A stretch of DNA of 64,000 nt, taken from the NCBI GenBank assembly GCA_016712035.1, contig JADJRT010000001.1, forward strand, positions 1-64,000. The letters run 5' to 3'. The DNA is from Flammeovirgaceae bacterium. Its GTDB lineage: Bacteria; Bacteroidota; Bacteroidia; Cytophagales; Cyclobacteriaceae. The stretch's first letter is position 1. Every line of letters starts with the position of its first letter. Positions 25,820 through 34,502 of this stretch are shown one piece after another. A program made the position numbers and the translations under genes. Below the pieces are notes generated by a model. The model was not told where the DNA came from. It worked only from the letters and a program-made list of their open reading frames with translations, and made no database searches.

Positions 25820-25990
25820 AATGGGATTATTTAATCGAGAATCTAAACTAATGGAATTAACTAAAGTTTCATAAATCAGCATGCTACCCATTAGCAATCG
25901 AATGCATTGTTCTTCAAAGACTTCTCTCTTAAAATATAAACGAATCACTAAATTTGCGATTGATCTTATCTCCTCAAAGATTTCCAATTA

Positions 25991-26896
25991 ATGAATCATT
26001 ATTATCTAAGTCATTTAAAAGAACTCGAGTCAGAGGCTATCTATATAATTCGCGAAGTGGTGGCTCAATTCGAAAAACCTGCCTTGCTGTTTTCAGGCGG
26101 TAAAGATTCTATCGTACTGGCCTATCTGTCGCGTAAAGCATTTTATCCGGCACGCATTCCGTTTCCACTCGTACATATCGATACCGGTCATAATTTCCCG
26201 GAAACCATGGAGTATCGCGACTGGTTGATTAATGAATTGGGGGTGCGATTGGTCGTTGGCTCAGTACAAGAAAGCATCGACCAGGGGCGAGTAAAAGAAG
26301 AGGTAGGTGTTAATGCAAGCAGAAATGCTTTACAAACCGTAACCTTATTGGATACGATTGAAGCAAACAAGTTTGATGCAGCCATGGGTGGCGCGCGCAG
26401 AGATGAGGAAAAGGCCCGTGCCAAAGAACGATTCTTTTCGCATCGAAATGAGTTCGGACAATGGGATCCTAAAAACCAACGCCCTGAACTTTGGAATATT
26501 TTTAACGGTCGCAAACAGCAAGGCGAGCATTTCCGGGTGTTCCCGATTTCCAACTGGACCGAAATGGATGTGTGGCAATATCTGCATGCTGAAAATATTC
26601 CTATCCCCAAACTCTATTATTCGCACAGGCGCGAAGTAGTGGTTCGTGATGGAACAATTCTTTCTACTTCGCCCTGGTTGCACCTAAAGCCAAATGAAAA
26701 ACCGGTTGAGATGACTGTTCGCTTCCGCACTTGTGGCGATATGCCGATAACCGGAGCCGTTGAATCTGAAGCCGACACCATGGAAAAAATTATTGACGAG
26801 GTGGCAGCGTCAAGAAAAACTGAACGCGGAACGCGGGCAGATGATAAGCGAGGCGAAACCGCCATGGAAGACAGAAAGAAGTCGGGATACTTTTAA
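25991..26896 (+). CDS. cysD: sulfate adenylyltransferase subunit 2
   Basis: Small subunit of ATP sulfurylase, which with the CysN GTPase activates sulfate to adenosine phosphosulfate. It belongs to the PAPS-reductase-like ATP pyrophosphatase superfamily. The PP-loop LLFSGGKDSIVLAYLSRKAF is clear, with HIDTGHNFPE, MGGARRDEEKARAKERFFS and NWTEMDVWQYL following. The 301-residue length is normal. It pairs with cysN after a 71-base gap that holds an inverted repeat. No sulfite reductase, PAPS reductase or APS kinase gene lies in the window, so the rest of the pathway must be elsewhere. Confidence 0.96.
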   Translation: MNHYYLSHLKELESEAIYIIREVVAQFEKPALLFSGGKDSIVLAYLSRKAFYPARIPFPLVHIDTGHNFPETMEYRDWLINELGVRLVVGSVQESIDQGRVKEEVGVNASRNALQTVTLLDTIEANKFDAAMGGARRDEEKARAKERFFSHRNEFGQWDPKNQRPELWNIFNGRKQQGEHFRVFPISNWTEMDVWQYLHAENIPIPKLYYSHRREVVVRDGTILSTSPWLHLKPNEKPVEMTVRFRTCGDMPITGAVESEADTMEKIIDEVAASRKTERGTRADDKRGETAMEDRKKSGYF

Positions 26897-26910
26897 ATCG
26901 TTGCTAGTTA

Positions 26911-26965
26911 TTAGTTGATGGTTGACCCACAAAACCTTCGCTAACAACTAACAACCAACAACTAA
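26911..26965. repeat. imperfect inverted repeat between cysD and cysN
   Basis: TTAGTTGATGGTTG (26911-26924) faces CAACCAACAACTAA (26952-26965) with one mismatch and a 27-base loop. It fills most of the cysD-cysN gap and ends just before the cysN ATG. The TAGTTGT/ACAACTA words resemble Bacteroidota intergenic repeats. Confidence 0.6.
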
Positions 26966-26967
26966 TT

Positions 26968-28212
26968 ATGAACCAACTATTACGTTTTACAACAGCCGGC
27001 AGTGTCGATGATGGAAAGAGTACCCTCATCGGCCGACTGTTATTCGACAGCAAATCAATCTTTGAAGATCAACTGGAAGCCGTAACTGCCTCAAGTTCAA
27101 AAAAAGGTTTTGACTATGTAGATCTTTCGTTGCTTACCGATGGTTTAAAATCTGAACGCGAGCAAGGCATTACTATTGATGTTGCCTATCGTTATTTCGC
27201 TACGCCTAAGCGAAAATTTATTATAGCCGATACACCGGGTCACATTCAATATACCCGCAACATGGTAACAGGTGCTTCTACGGCTAACCTGGCGCTGATT
27301 TTAATTGATGCCCGTAAAGGATTGATCGAGCAAACGTTCCGGCATTCTTTCTTAGCCTCGTTATTAAAGATCCCGCACATCATAGTGTGTGTTAACAAAA
27401 TGGATTTGGTCGATTACCGGGAAGGGGTGTTTCAAAAGATTGTTGAAGATTATAAAGCGTTTTCATCCAAACTGGAAGTCCATGATATTCAATTTGTACC
27501 CATCAGCGCTTTAATCGGTGATAATGTGGTGAATCGTTCGGAAAAAATGGAATGGTATCTGGGTGCAACACTATTGCATATGCTCGAAACGGTTCATATC
27601 GAAAGCGATCATAACCATATTGATAGCCGTTTTCCGGTTCAATATGTGATTCGTCCACAAACTCGCGAACATCAGGACTTTCGGGGCTATGCCGGTCGGG
27701 TGGCTGGTGGAATATTTAAAGTGGGCGAAGAAATTCTGGTCTTGCCATCGGGCTTCACTTCCAAAATCAAAACCATTGAATTCGGAGAACAGCACTTAGA
27801 GGAAGCCTTTGCGCCCATGTCGGTAACCATCACGTTGGAAGATGAGATCGATATAAGTAGGGGCGATATATTGGCCAAACCTGCCAATCATCCTCAAAAT
27901 GATCAGGATATTGATTTGATGGTGTGTTGGATGAATCAACGGCCGTTGAAACTGAATTCAAAATTCTTTATTAGGCATACTACCCGTGAGACAAAAGCTA
28001 TTTTGAAGGAAATCACTTATAAACTAGACATTAGTTCTTCACAACCTGTTGAAGGCGCGGAGCAATTGGTAATGAATGACATTGCCCGCGTGAAGTTGCG
28101 CACGGCCCAGCCTTTGATGTTTGACAGCTACCGCAAAAACCGGATTACCGGCAGTCTGATTTTAGTGGATGAAAACACTAATGAGACGGTGGCCGCGGGG
28201 ATGATTGTTTAA
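26968..28212 (+). CDS. cysN: sulfate adenylyltransferase subunit 1 (GTPase)
   Basis: Large GTPase subunit of ATP sulfurylase. Translation-factor-type GTPase motifs are present: G1 GSVDDGKSTLIGRLL, G2 region REQGITIDVAYRYF, G3 DTPGHIQYTRNM and G4 VNKMDLVDY. Two beta-barrel domains follow, including FRGYAGRVAGGIFKVGEE. At 414 residues the protein lacks the APS-kinase (CysC) extension found in CysNC fusions. It depends on CysD, encoded directly upstream. A strong terminator follows at 28235-28259. Confidence 0.96.
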   Translation: MNQLLRFTTAGSVDDGKSTLIGRLLFDSKSIFEDQLEAVTASSSKKGFDYVDLSLLTDGLKSEREQGITIDVAYRYFATPKRKFIIADTPGHIQYTRNMVTGASTANLALILIDARKGLIEQTFRHSFLASLLKIPHIIVCVNKMDLVDYREGVFQKIVEDYKAFSSKLEVHDIQFVPISALIGDNVVNRSEKMEWYLGATLLHMLETVHIESDHNHIDSRFPVQYVIRPQTREHQDFRGYAGRVAGGIFKVGEEILVLPSGFTSKIKTIEFGEQHLEEAFAPMSVTITLEDEIDISRGDILAKPANHPQNDQDIDLMVCWMNQRPLKLNSKFFIRHTTRETKAILKEITYKLDISSSQPVEGAEQLVMNDIARVKLRTAQPLMFDSYRKNRITGSLILVDENTNETVAAGMIV

Positions 28213-28234
28213 CGAAATACTGCCTTTAAATTAT

Positions 28235-28259
28235 AAAAGCCACCCAAGAGGTGGCTTTT
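28235..28259 (+). terminator. rho-independent terminator after cysN
   Basis: A perfect ten-base stem, AAAAGCCACC and GGTGGCTTTT, with a five-base loop and T-rich flank, 22 bases past the cysN stop. The symmetric A and T runs suggest that it can act in both directions, so it may also end the tRNA-Val transcript. Confidence 0.85.
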
Positions 28260-28271
28260 ACTTTTAAGTTG

Positions 28272-28346
28272 TGGGAGCTGAGGGGTTCGAACCCCCGACC
28301 CTCTGCTTGTAAGGCAGATGCTCTGAACCAGCTGAGCTAAGCTCCC
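28272..28346 (-). tRNA. tRNA-Val (anticodon TAC)
   Basis: Reads GGGAGCT at the 5' end on the minus strand, pairing with AGCTCCC at the 3' end. The D-arm contains GCTCAGCTGGTTCAGAGC, the anticodon arm is TCTGC-CTTACAA-GCAGA with anticodon TAC, and the T-arm has GGGGGTTCGAACCCC. A73 is the discriminator; CCA is not encoded. All stems pair well, so a functional tRNA is expected. Confidence 0.97.
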
Positions 28347-28465
28347 TTTCCATTAAAGGACTGCAAAGGTAAAAGAGAATTGGAATTGTGCAAAAACAAG
28401 TTCAAAGATTAGTACCAAAATCGTGTATTCTATAAAAAAAAGAGTGATATACTTTGGTTTGATCC

Positions 28466-30973
28466 TTGCATCGTATTTTTTACAGAACCATTTTTTCAAC
28501 TTTGAAGCGATTCCGTAAGATTATTCTTTACTTCCTTCTCACCCTTGTTATCCTTTTTACAGGGGTTACCATTTCTGTCTTTTTGTTTAAGGACCGGATT
28601 ATACAGCAGTTTGTAAACGCGGCTAACCAAAAACTAAATACACCGGTTAAAATCGGAAAAATCGACATCTCGATGTTTTCGGATTTCCCCAACATCGCGA
28701 TTGTTTTTACCGATGTTTATGTAGAAGACAGTCACCCGGGAAACTATCCTTTGCTAACAGCCGATCGTATTGCCTTTAATCTGAATGCTCTGGAACTTTG
28801 GAAAGGAAATTATTCTATTCGGGGGTTAGCCATTACGGGCAGCGAAACCAATCTAAAAATAAATGCAAGCGGCAAAGGCAATTTTGTAATTCTTAAAGAC
28901 ACGCCTAAAAAAAGCGGAGGTGCAGTTAGTTTTGATTTACGCAACGTTACCCTGGATAAAACTATCCTAAGTTATCAGGATCAACAACTCCGCCATCATC
29001 ATGTTTTTAATAGCGAAAAGCTAATCGCTTCGATTTTAGTAATAGGCGATCTTTATCAGATTAAAGCCGAGGGGGATGTAGTGACAGAGCAGATCGGCAT
29101 CAACAATTCGATATACCTTAACAACAAAAGTTTTTTAATAACTGCGCAAGTGGATTACGATGATGCCGAGAAATCGGTGCATATAAAACCCTCTATAGTT
29201 AAAGTAGGGCGATCTGACTTTTCAGTTAATGGAAATTATTCTTTCAAAGAAAAAAATCTGATCGATTTAAAAGCCGAAGGAAAAGACACAGACATTCAAA
29301 CTTTGCTATCCCTTTTACCTGACGCTGCAAATCAAAAGCTAAAACAATACCGAAGTGAGTGCGATGTGTTTTTCAATCTGGCTCTTAAAGGCGAACTCAG
29401 TGAACGCAAAAGTCCGTATATCTCCGCCTCTTTTGGCTGCACGAATACCACGGTGTATCATCCGGACTATAAAACACAAATCAAGAAGGCCAACTTAAAT
29501 GGTTCGTTTGCCAGCCCTTCGGCAACTGATTTTACAAATGCGGAATTATTTTTAAGAGAGATATACGGAGAACTGAACGACCAGGTTTTTAACGCCAATC
29601 TTTCTATCCGCAAGTTTAACGACCCTTATATCACATTCGATTTTAAAGGCGATTTGGATGCTGCTTCAATCTACAATTTCTACCCGATTAGTGGCGTGAA
29701 TGATTTGAGGGGTTTGCTTTCCGCAGATATTTCCTTCGAAGGCCAAACCTCCTTGCTTAAAAAGAAGGCAACCGTTCAAAAAGTAACAACCAGTGGTGCG
29801 ATTGTAATGAGTGATTTGAATTTTGGATATGGAAAACAGCAAGTTCAATTCAAAGACGTAAACGGAACCTTACAGTTTAACAATCAGGATCTGGCGTTAA
29901 GCAACGTGAGTGGCCAATTTGAAAACAGTGACTTTCATCTCAATGGATTTTTCAAAAACATTATAACATTTCTACTTTTTGAAAATCAGCCTATAGGAAT
30001 TGAAACCGATCTAAAATCGGACTTTCTTGATCTCGATCAGCTATTTGCTATCGGCTTTGGAGAAGAAGAATCTGAAAACTATCAGTTTAATATCTCGCCT
30101 GATATTCAATTGAATTTCAATTGCGATGTAAAGCGTATGAAGTATAAGCGTTTCAAACCCACCAAAATCAAGGGCGACCTATTGGTAAAAAATCAGGTAG
30201 CTGTTTCGCGCAACATTACCATGCATGTGTTGGGCGGGCAACTAACACTAAATGGGATAGTCGATGCTAAAAATCAAAAAGCCATTGATGTCATTAGCTC
30301 CTTTAAGCTGAATGGGTTGTATGCCGACAGTATTTTCTATGTATTCGAAAACTTTTATCAGGATTTTATTCAAGACAAACATTTAAAGGGTCAGGTGTTT
30401 GCCGATGTGGAATTGGAAATGACATTAAATGAAAAACTACATCTGATTCCACCTACCTTGATTGCCGATATAAGCGCTACCATTAAAAATGGGGAGCTAA
30501 ACAATTTCGAGCCAATGAAAAAGTTGAACAAATACCTGGATGATGAAGGACTGAACCGGCTCAGGTTTGCAGATTTGAAAAATGAAATCCACATTGAAAA
30601 TAAAACTATCTATTTACCGCTAATGGAAGTAAAGAGCAATGTAACTACTATTCAGATTAGCGGCACACATCAGTTCGATCAGCATATTGACTACCGGGTG
30701 ATTGCCCCCTTACGCAATAAAAACAAAATCGATCCCGATGAGGCTTTTGGTGCGGTGGAAGATGATGGTGCCGGACATGCTAAGTTATTCTTGAAAATAA
30801 CGGGCACTACTGACCAGTATGACGTAAGCTATGATAAAGCAGCTGTAAAAAAGAAAATTGCCAGCGATCTGAAAAAGGAGGTTCAAGAGTTGAAAGATGC
30901 CTTCAAACAAAAAGGCATTAAGAAGAAAAAAGAATTGGAGCTAACGGATGAAGAATTTGACTGGGATAATTAG
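28466..30973 (+). CDS. AsmA-family protein
   Basis: An 835-residue protein with one N-terminal membrane anchor (ILYFLLTLVILFTGVTISVF, residues 20-40) and a long periplasmic part. The text after the anchor, LNTPVKIGKIDISMFSDFPN and the repeated strands with NGNYSFKEKN and NGFFKNI-like units, is the AsmA/TamB-like repeating beta-groove layout. The C-terminus is highly charged and Lys-rich. Family members are thought to carry lipids between membranes or affect outer-membrane assembly. The annotated start is a TTG at 28466. I see no ATG in frame nearby, so the exact start is uncertain. It converges with mazG only two bases away. Confidence 0.8.
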   Translation: MHRIFYRTIFSTLKRFRKIILYFLLTLVILFTGVTISVFLFKDRIIQQFVNAANQKLNTPVKIGKIDISMFSDFPNIAIVFTDVYVEDSHPGNYPLLTADRIAFNLNALELWKGNYSIRGLAITGSETNLKINASGKGNFVILKDTPKKSGGAVSFDLRNVTLDKTILSYQDQQLRHHHVFNSEKLIASILVIGDLYQIKAEGDVVTEQIGINNSIYLNNKSFLITAQVDYDDAEKSVHIKPSIVKVGRSDFSVNGNYSFKEKNLIDLKAEGKDTDIQTLLSLLPDAANQKLKQYRSECDVFFNLALKGELSERKSPYISASFGCTNTTVYHPDYKTQIKKANLNGSFASPSATDFTNAELFLREIYGELNDQVFNANLSIRKFNDPYITFDFKGDLDAASIYNFYPISGVNDLRGLLSADISFEGQTSLLKKKATVQKVTTSGAIVMSDLNFGYGKQQVQFKDVNGTLQFNNQDLALSNVSGQFENSDFHLNGFFKNIITFLLFENQPIGIETDLKSDFLDLDQLFAIGFGEEESENYQFNISPDIQLNFNCDVKRMKYKRFKPTKIKGDLLVKNQVAVSRNITMHVLGGQLTLNGIVDAKNQKAIDVISSFKLNGLYADSIFYVFENFYQDFIQDKHLKGQVFADVELEMTLNEKLHLIPPTLIADISATIKNGELNNFEPMKKLNKYLDDEGLNRLRFADLKNEIHIENKTIYLPLMEVKSNVTTIQISGTHQFDQHIDYRVIAPLRNKNKIDPDEAFGAVEDDGAGHAKLFLKITGTTDQYDVSYDKAAVKKKIASDLKKEVQELKDAFKQKGIKKKKELELTDEEFDWDN

Positions 30974-30974
30974 T

Positions 30975-31787
30975 CTATATATTTTTTGCCCGATTCCAAT
31001 ACGCATCCATTTCCGCTAAGGTCATCTCCCCCATTTTTTTCCCATCCTTTGCCGATTCGGTTTCCAGATATTGAAATCGCTTAATGAATTTTTTATTGGT
31101 ACGTTCTAATGCCTCTTCGGGATCGATGTTGATAAACCGCGCATAGTTAACAAGCGAAAACAAAAGGTCACCAAATTCCGCCATCGCTTTTTGATGATCG
31201 ATCTTTTCGTTAGCCTCTGCATTAAATTCACTCTTGAATTCCTGCATTTCTTCTTCTACTTTTTCCCATACTTGTTCTTTCTTCTCCCAATCAAACCCCA
31301 CACCCCGCGCTTTATCCTGAATGCGAATGGCTTTAACCAAAGCGGGCAAAGATTTAGGAACTCCCTCCAGCACCGACTTATTTCCTGTACGCAGTTTAAT
31401 TTTTTCCCAATTTTCCTTCACCGCCTTCTCATCTTCGGCTACTACATCCCCATAGACATGCGGATGCCGCTCAACCAGTTTATCACATATAGCGTTAAGT
31501 ACATCTGCAACATCAAACGCTCCGGTTTCTGAAGCGATGCGTGCATAAAAAACATTATGCAACATCAGATCGCCCAATTCCTTTTTCACTTCCTTCAAGT
31601 CGCCTTCTAAAATAGCATCCGAAAGCTCATAGGTCTCTTCAATGGTAAGGTGTCGTAAGGTTTCAAGGGTTTGCTTTTTATCCCAGGGGCAATTCTCCCT
31701 CAATTCATTCATTACCGTAAGGAGGCGATCAAAAGCTTTTAATTTGGCTTCACGTGAAGTATCGGGTGCAGAAAATGGTTTTTTCAT
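30975..31787 (-). CDS. mazG: nucleoside triphosphate pyrophosphohydrolase
   Basis: Hydrolyses nucleoside triphosphates to monophosphates and pyrophosphate. Two MazG domains are seen. The first starts NCPWDKKQTLETLRHLTIEE and has the EExxE metal motif in IEETYELSDAIL followed by LKKELGDLMLH-like text (EVKKELGDLMLHNVFYA). The second has EKVEEEMQEFKSEF and MAEFGDLLFSLVNYARF. The 270-residue length matches the family. ATG at 31785-31787. It diverges from the small NqrM-like gene and has no toxin-antitoxin neighbour. Confidence 0.95.
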   Translation of the reverse strand: MKKPFSAPDTSREAKLKAFDRLLTVMNELRENCPWDKKQTLETLRHLTIEETYELSDAILEGDLKEVKKELGDLMLHNVFYARIASETGAFDVADVLNAICDKLVERHPHVYGDVVAEDEKAVKENWEKIKLRTGNKSVLEGVPKSLPALVKAIRIQDKARGVGFDWEKKEQVWEKVEEEMQEFKSEFNAEANEKIDHQKAMAEFGDLLFSLVNYARFINIDPEEALERTNKKFIKRFQYLETESAKDGKKMGEMTLAEMDAYWNRAKNI

Positions 31788-31855
31788 GATCTTGTAAACT
31801 TAACAATTGAATAGGGTGTTGTATCTTTACAGCATCGAAAAAATCACAAATTAGT

Positions 31856-32089
31856 ATGACCATTTTTCTTCTTACTCTAGGCGTTTTTGGTTTATTCTTT
31901 ATACTCATGTCGGTACGTCTGTTGTTTGTAAAGAATGGCGAATTTCGCGGAACGTGTGCCACGCAAAGTCCGTTTTTAGCTAAAGAAGGAATTACCTGTG
32001 GCTACTGCGGAAAAACTATTGGCGAGGGAGATGCATGTGGCGATCCTGATAAAGAACTAGCAAGCATGCCAAAAGTCGGCAAGGAGTAA
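31856..32089 (+). CDS. small membrane protein with Cys motif, NqrM/DUF539-like
   Basis: A 77-residue protein with one N-terminal membrane helix (IFLLTLGVFGLFFILMSVRL) and a short Cys-containing tail (FRGTCATQ, then ITCGYCGKTIGEGDACG). This arrangement resembles the NqrM/DUF539 family, whose founding member helps mature the Na+-translocating NADH:quinone reductase, probably by iron delivery. The exact cysteine spacing differs, so the assignment is tentative. TATCTTTA at 31822-31829 may be its -7 promoter element. No nqr genes are in the window. Confidence 0.5.
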   Translation: MTIFLLTLGVFGLFFILMSVRLLFVKNGEFRGTCATQSPFLAKEGITCGYCGKTIGEGDACGDPDKELASMPKVGKE

Positions 32090-32142
32090 TTGTTTAGACG
32101 AACTCCTTCATTTATTTCCCAGTATTCGCAACTTCAATTTAT

Positions 32143-32150
32143 TAGCTTTG
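32143..32150 (+). promoter_or_regulatory. Bacteroidota -7 promoter element TAGCTTTG
   Basis: TAGCTTTG fits TAnnTTTG exactly, 25 bases before the GTG start of the phosphoglucosamine mutase gene. No clear TTG lies at the -33 spacing. Confidence 0.5.
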
Positions 32151-32175
32151 CAGTCGCAATTCTAAAACTGATTTT

Positions 32176-33561
32176 GTGACTTTAATTAAATCTATTTCTG
32201 GTATTCGCGGCACCATTGGTGGCGCCCCAGGTGATGCACTCACCCCCGTTGACGCAGTAAAATTTGCAGCTGCTTTCGGCTCGTGGATCAAATCACGCAA
32301 AGGGAAAAAAATTGTTATAGGTCGTGATGCTCGCCCTTCCGGGGAAATGGTAAGTCAATTGGTTTCTGCAACGCTGCAAGGTCTGGGGTTGGATGTAATA
32401 GACCTCGGATTATCGACAACGCCCACCGTAGAAATTGCCGTAACCGCAGAAAAAGCTGGTGGTGGAATAATTCTTACAGCCAGTCATAATCCAGTGCAAT
32501 GGAATGCCTTGAAACTGTTGAATGAAAAAGGTGAATTTATTTCGGGTGCCGATGGTGCCGAAGTTTTGCAAATCGCTAAAGCGGAATCATTCGACTTTGC
32601 TCCGGTTGATAAGCTAGGGAAATACAGTCTCAATAACTCCTACCTGCAAAAACATATTAAGCTGATTTTAAAACATAAGTTGGTTGATGTAAAGGCTATC
32701 CAAAAAGCAAAATTCAAAATTGCTGTAGATGCTGTAAACTCAACGGGGGGCATTGTAGTGCCGCAATTGCTAAAAGCTCTTGGTGTTAAAAAAGTTGTTG
32801 AACTTTATTGCGAGCCCAATGGAAAATTTCCGCACAACCCCGAACCGTTGCCCGAGCATTTGAAAGTAATTAGCCGAACGGTAAAAAAAGAAAAATGTGA
32901 TTTAGGGATTGTGGTTGATCCTGATGTAGATCGCTTGGCGTTGATTCAGGAAGATGGAAAACCTTTTGGCGAAGAGTATACGTTAGTAGCTGTTGCCGAT
33001 TACATTTTACAAAAGAGGAGAGGTAACACAGTATCCAATTTATCTTCTACCCGGGCACTACGCGACATTACCGAAAAAGCGGGTGGGCAATATTACGCAG
33101 CAGCTGTTGGCGAAGTGAATGTCGTTTCTAAAATGAAAGAAACCAAAGCCGTTATTGGCGGTGAGGGCAATGGCGGCATCATCGTTCCCGATTTTCATTA
33201 TGGCCGCGATGCCCTGATTGGTATTGCCTTATTTCTCACACACCTGGCCAAATCGAAGTTGAAAGTTTCTGAGCTTCGAAAAACATATCCTGCCTATTTT
33301 ATCTCAAAAAATAAAATTGAGCTAACACCACAAATCAATGTTGATGAGGTTTTAGAAAAAATAAAGCAAAAGTATGCCTCTGAAAAAATCAACACGATTG
33401 ATGGCGTGAAGATTGATTTCGAAAATGAGAAGGAATGGGTACATCTCCGCAAGAGTAACACGGAACCAATCATTCGCATTTATGCCGAATCGCAAAATGA
33501 AGCAAAAGCAAATCAGTTAGCGCAGCGAATTATTAACGATATTAAGAATATCATCTCGTAG
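32176..33561 (+). CDS. glmM: phosphoglucosamine mutase
   Basis: Alpha-D-phosphohexomutase, probably interconverting glucosamine 6- and 1-phosphate for UDP-GlcNAc and thus cell-wall synthesis. The catalytic phosphoserine is in ILTASHNPVQWNALK. The metal-binding loop is VVDPDVDRLALI, the sugar-binding loop is GGEGNGG, and the phosphate-binding end is RKSNTEPIIRIYAE. The 461-residue length and SGIRGTIGG start fit GlmM of Bacteroidota, although a phosphomannomutase role is hard to exclude from sequence alone. Translation starts at a GTG (32176), supported by the conserved N-terminus and a promoter element upstream. Confidence 0.88.
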   Translation: MTLIKSISGIRGTIGGAPGDALTPVDAVKFAAAFGSWIKSRKGKKIVIGRDARPSGEMVSQLVSATLQGLGLDVIDLGLSTTPTVEIAVTAEKAGGGIILTASHNPVQWNALKLLNEKGEFISGADGAEVLQIAKAESFDFAPVDKLGKYSLNNSYLQKHIKLILKHKLVDVKAIQKAKFKIAVDAVNSTGGIVVPQLLKALGVKKVVELYCEPNGKFPHNPEPLPEHLKVISRTVKKEKCDLGIVVDPDVDRLALIQEDGKPFGEEYTLVAVADYILQKRRGNTVSNLSSTRALRDITEKAGGQYYAAAVGEVNVVSKMKETKAVIGGEGNGGIIVPDFHYGRDALIGIALFLTHLAKSKLKVSELRKTYPAYFISKNKIELTPQINVDEVLEKIKQKYASEKINTIDGVKIDFENEKEWVHLRKSNTEPIIRIYAESQNEAKANQLAQRIINDIKNIIS

Positions 33562-33711
33562 TCACTTTGATACTTCTTTCTTAAGAGCTACTTCCACAAA
33601 CTGATTAAGTAACTTTTTCATTGCTGCTGACTTGATAACTGCAAGCATAGAATTTTTGGTTTTATGCGGATATTGCTGACCAGCTATGATTTCATTCAAA
33701 ATGTTATGAGC
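33562..33711 (-). CDS. probable frameshifted C-terminus of the adjacent membrane protein
   Basis: The gap after glmM is coding-like on the minus strand. It reads about 49 residues (AHNILNEIIAGQQYPHKTKN, SMLAVIKSAAMKKLLNQFVE, VALKKEVSK) and ends in TGA at 33562-33564, directly abutting the glmM stop. It lies one base out of frame with the end of the neighbouring membrane protein at about 33705-33712. A lost or gained base would make it that protein's C-terminal part. No independent start codon is convincing. Confidence 0.4.
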   Translation of the reverse strand, partial: AHNILNEIIAGQQYPHKTKNSMLAVIKSAAMKKLLNQFVEVALKKEVSK

Positions 33712-34336
33712 TTTTCTCTTTTGTCCATTCCAACTTCCTCTTCTTGAGTTCCTGTATTTGTTCGTAGTCTAAGTGCAATCCATCGTATGTCGGTTGAAGT
33801 TCAATGTGACCTAAAAAGAAATGCCTCTTCAGTATGTTAGAAAGTTCAGCCTTATGGGAGGGGGTTTCTAGTTGAAAGTACACTTTTAGCTGTTGGTTTC
33901 TAAAATTAAAGTTAATGTAGTTATCAACTCCTTGAGAAAAAGCTGGTCCTCCATAATAACGCGAGATTGGATGGCTTTCAGACCAAAGTTGTTCGTCCAA
34001 TACTTGCAGCAAGTTAAATGCGAGGTTAGATATCTCTTTCAACTCATAACCTATCCCGTGTATTGATATAGAGTTGTCATTAATTCTGAGTTCACCTTCT
34101 ATCTTGCCAAACTTTTTTTGCTTCTCATTATATCCCCATCGACTACCTACCATAATCAACACAAATAGGAAAAATGATATGCTTTGAACTGTTTGTAAGT
34201 CAAATTCAAATGTCTGGGCAAAAATTAAAAATAGGATAAGAAAAATGAAGCCGCCAAAAAACAAACGGCTAGAGTTCAGCCTCCAATCAAACCCCGGCTT
34301 AATAGTGAATATTTTTGCTTGAAATTCCTCTTGCAT
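33704..34336 (-). CDS. membrane protein of unknown function
   Basis: A 210-residue protein with two adjacent membrane helices near the N-terminus (FFGGFIFLILFLIFAQTF and SISFFLFVLIMVGS) and a soluble C-terminal domain with alternating strands (KIEGELRINDNSISIHGIGY, YINFNFRNQQLKVYFQLET). I do not recognise a family. The helical pair followed by a PH-like strand pattern is common in small Bacteroidota membrane proteins, but I cannot take this further. The open frame ends at 33704; coding-like text continues one base out of frame to 33562. ATG at 34334-34336. Confidence 0.6.
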   Translation of the reverse strand: MQEEFQAKIFTIKPGFDWRLNSSRLFFGGFIFLILFLIFAQTFEFDLQTVQSISFFLFVLIMVGSRWGYNEKQKKFGKIEGELRINDNSISIHGIGYELKEISNLAFNLLQVLDEQLWSESHPISRYYGGPAFSQGVDNYINFNFRNQQLKVYFQLETPSHKAELSNILKRHFFLGHIELQPTYDGLHLDYEQIQELKKRKLEWTKEKSS

Positions 34337-34455
34337 TTAGAAATGTTTGCTCATAACACCCTAATATACGTATTGCGCTTATTCCCTTTTTTATTAGGAT
34401 GCGATTTTTTCACTAAAAGCATAGTCTCCGCCTCGGGTGCGAGCCTATTTTAAAC

Positions 34456-34485
34456 TTGAGTCAATTGCACAAATAGTTAACTTTG
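34456..34485 (+). promoter_or_regulatory. Bacteroidota-type promoter of the cysteine desulfurase gene
   Basis: TTG at 34456-34458 (-33 element) is followed after exactly 19 bases by TAACTTTG at 34478-34485 (-7 element). This matches the Bacteroidota consensus TTTG-N19-TAnnTTTG well. The ATG lies 18 bases further on, so the leader would be short. Confidence 0.65.
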
Positions 34486-34502
34486 TCGAAACTTTCAAAT
34501 TG

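Noticed and set aside
25860..25990. Riboswitch or leader RNA before cysD
   Set aside because: The divergent gap is short and AT-rich with no SAM-riboswitch-like core or conserved stem.
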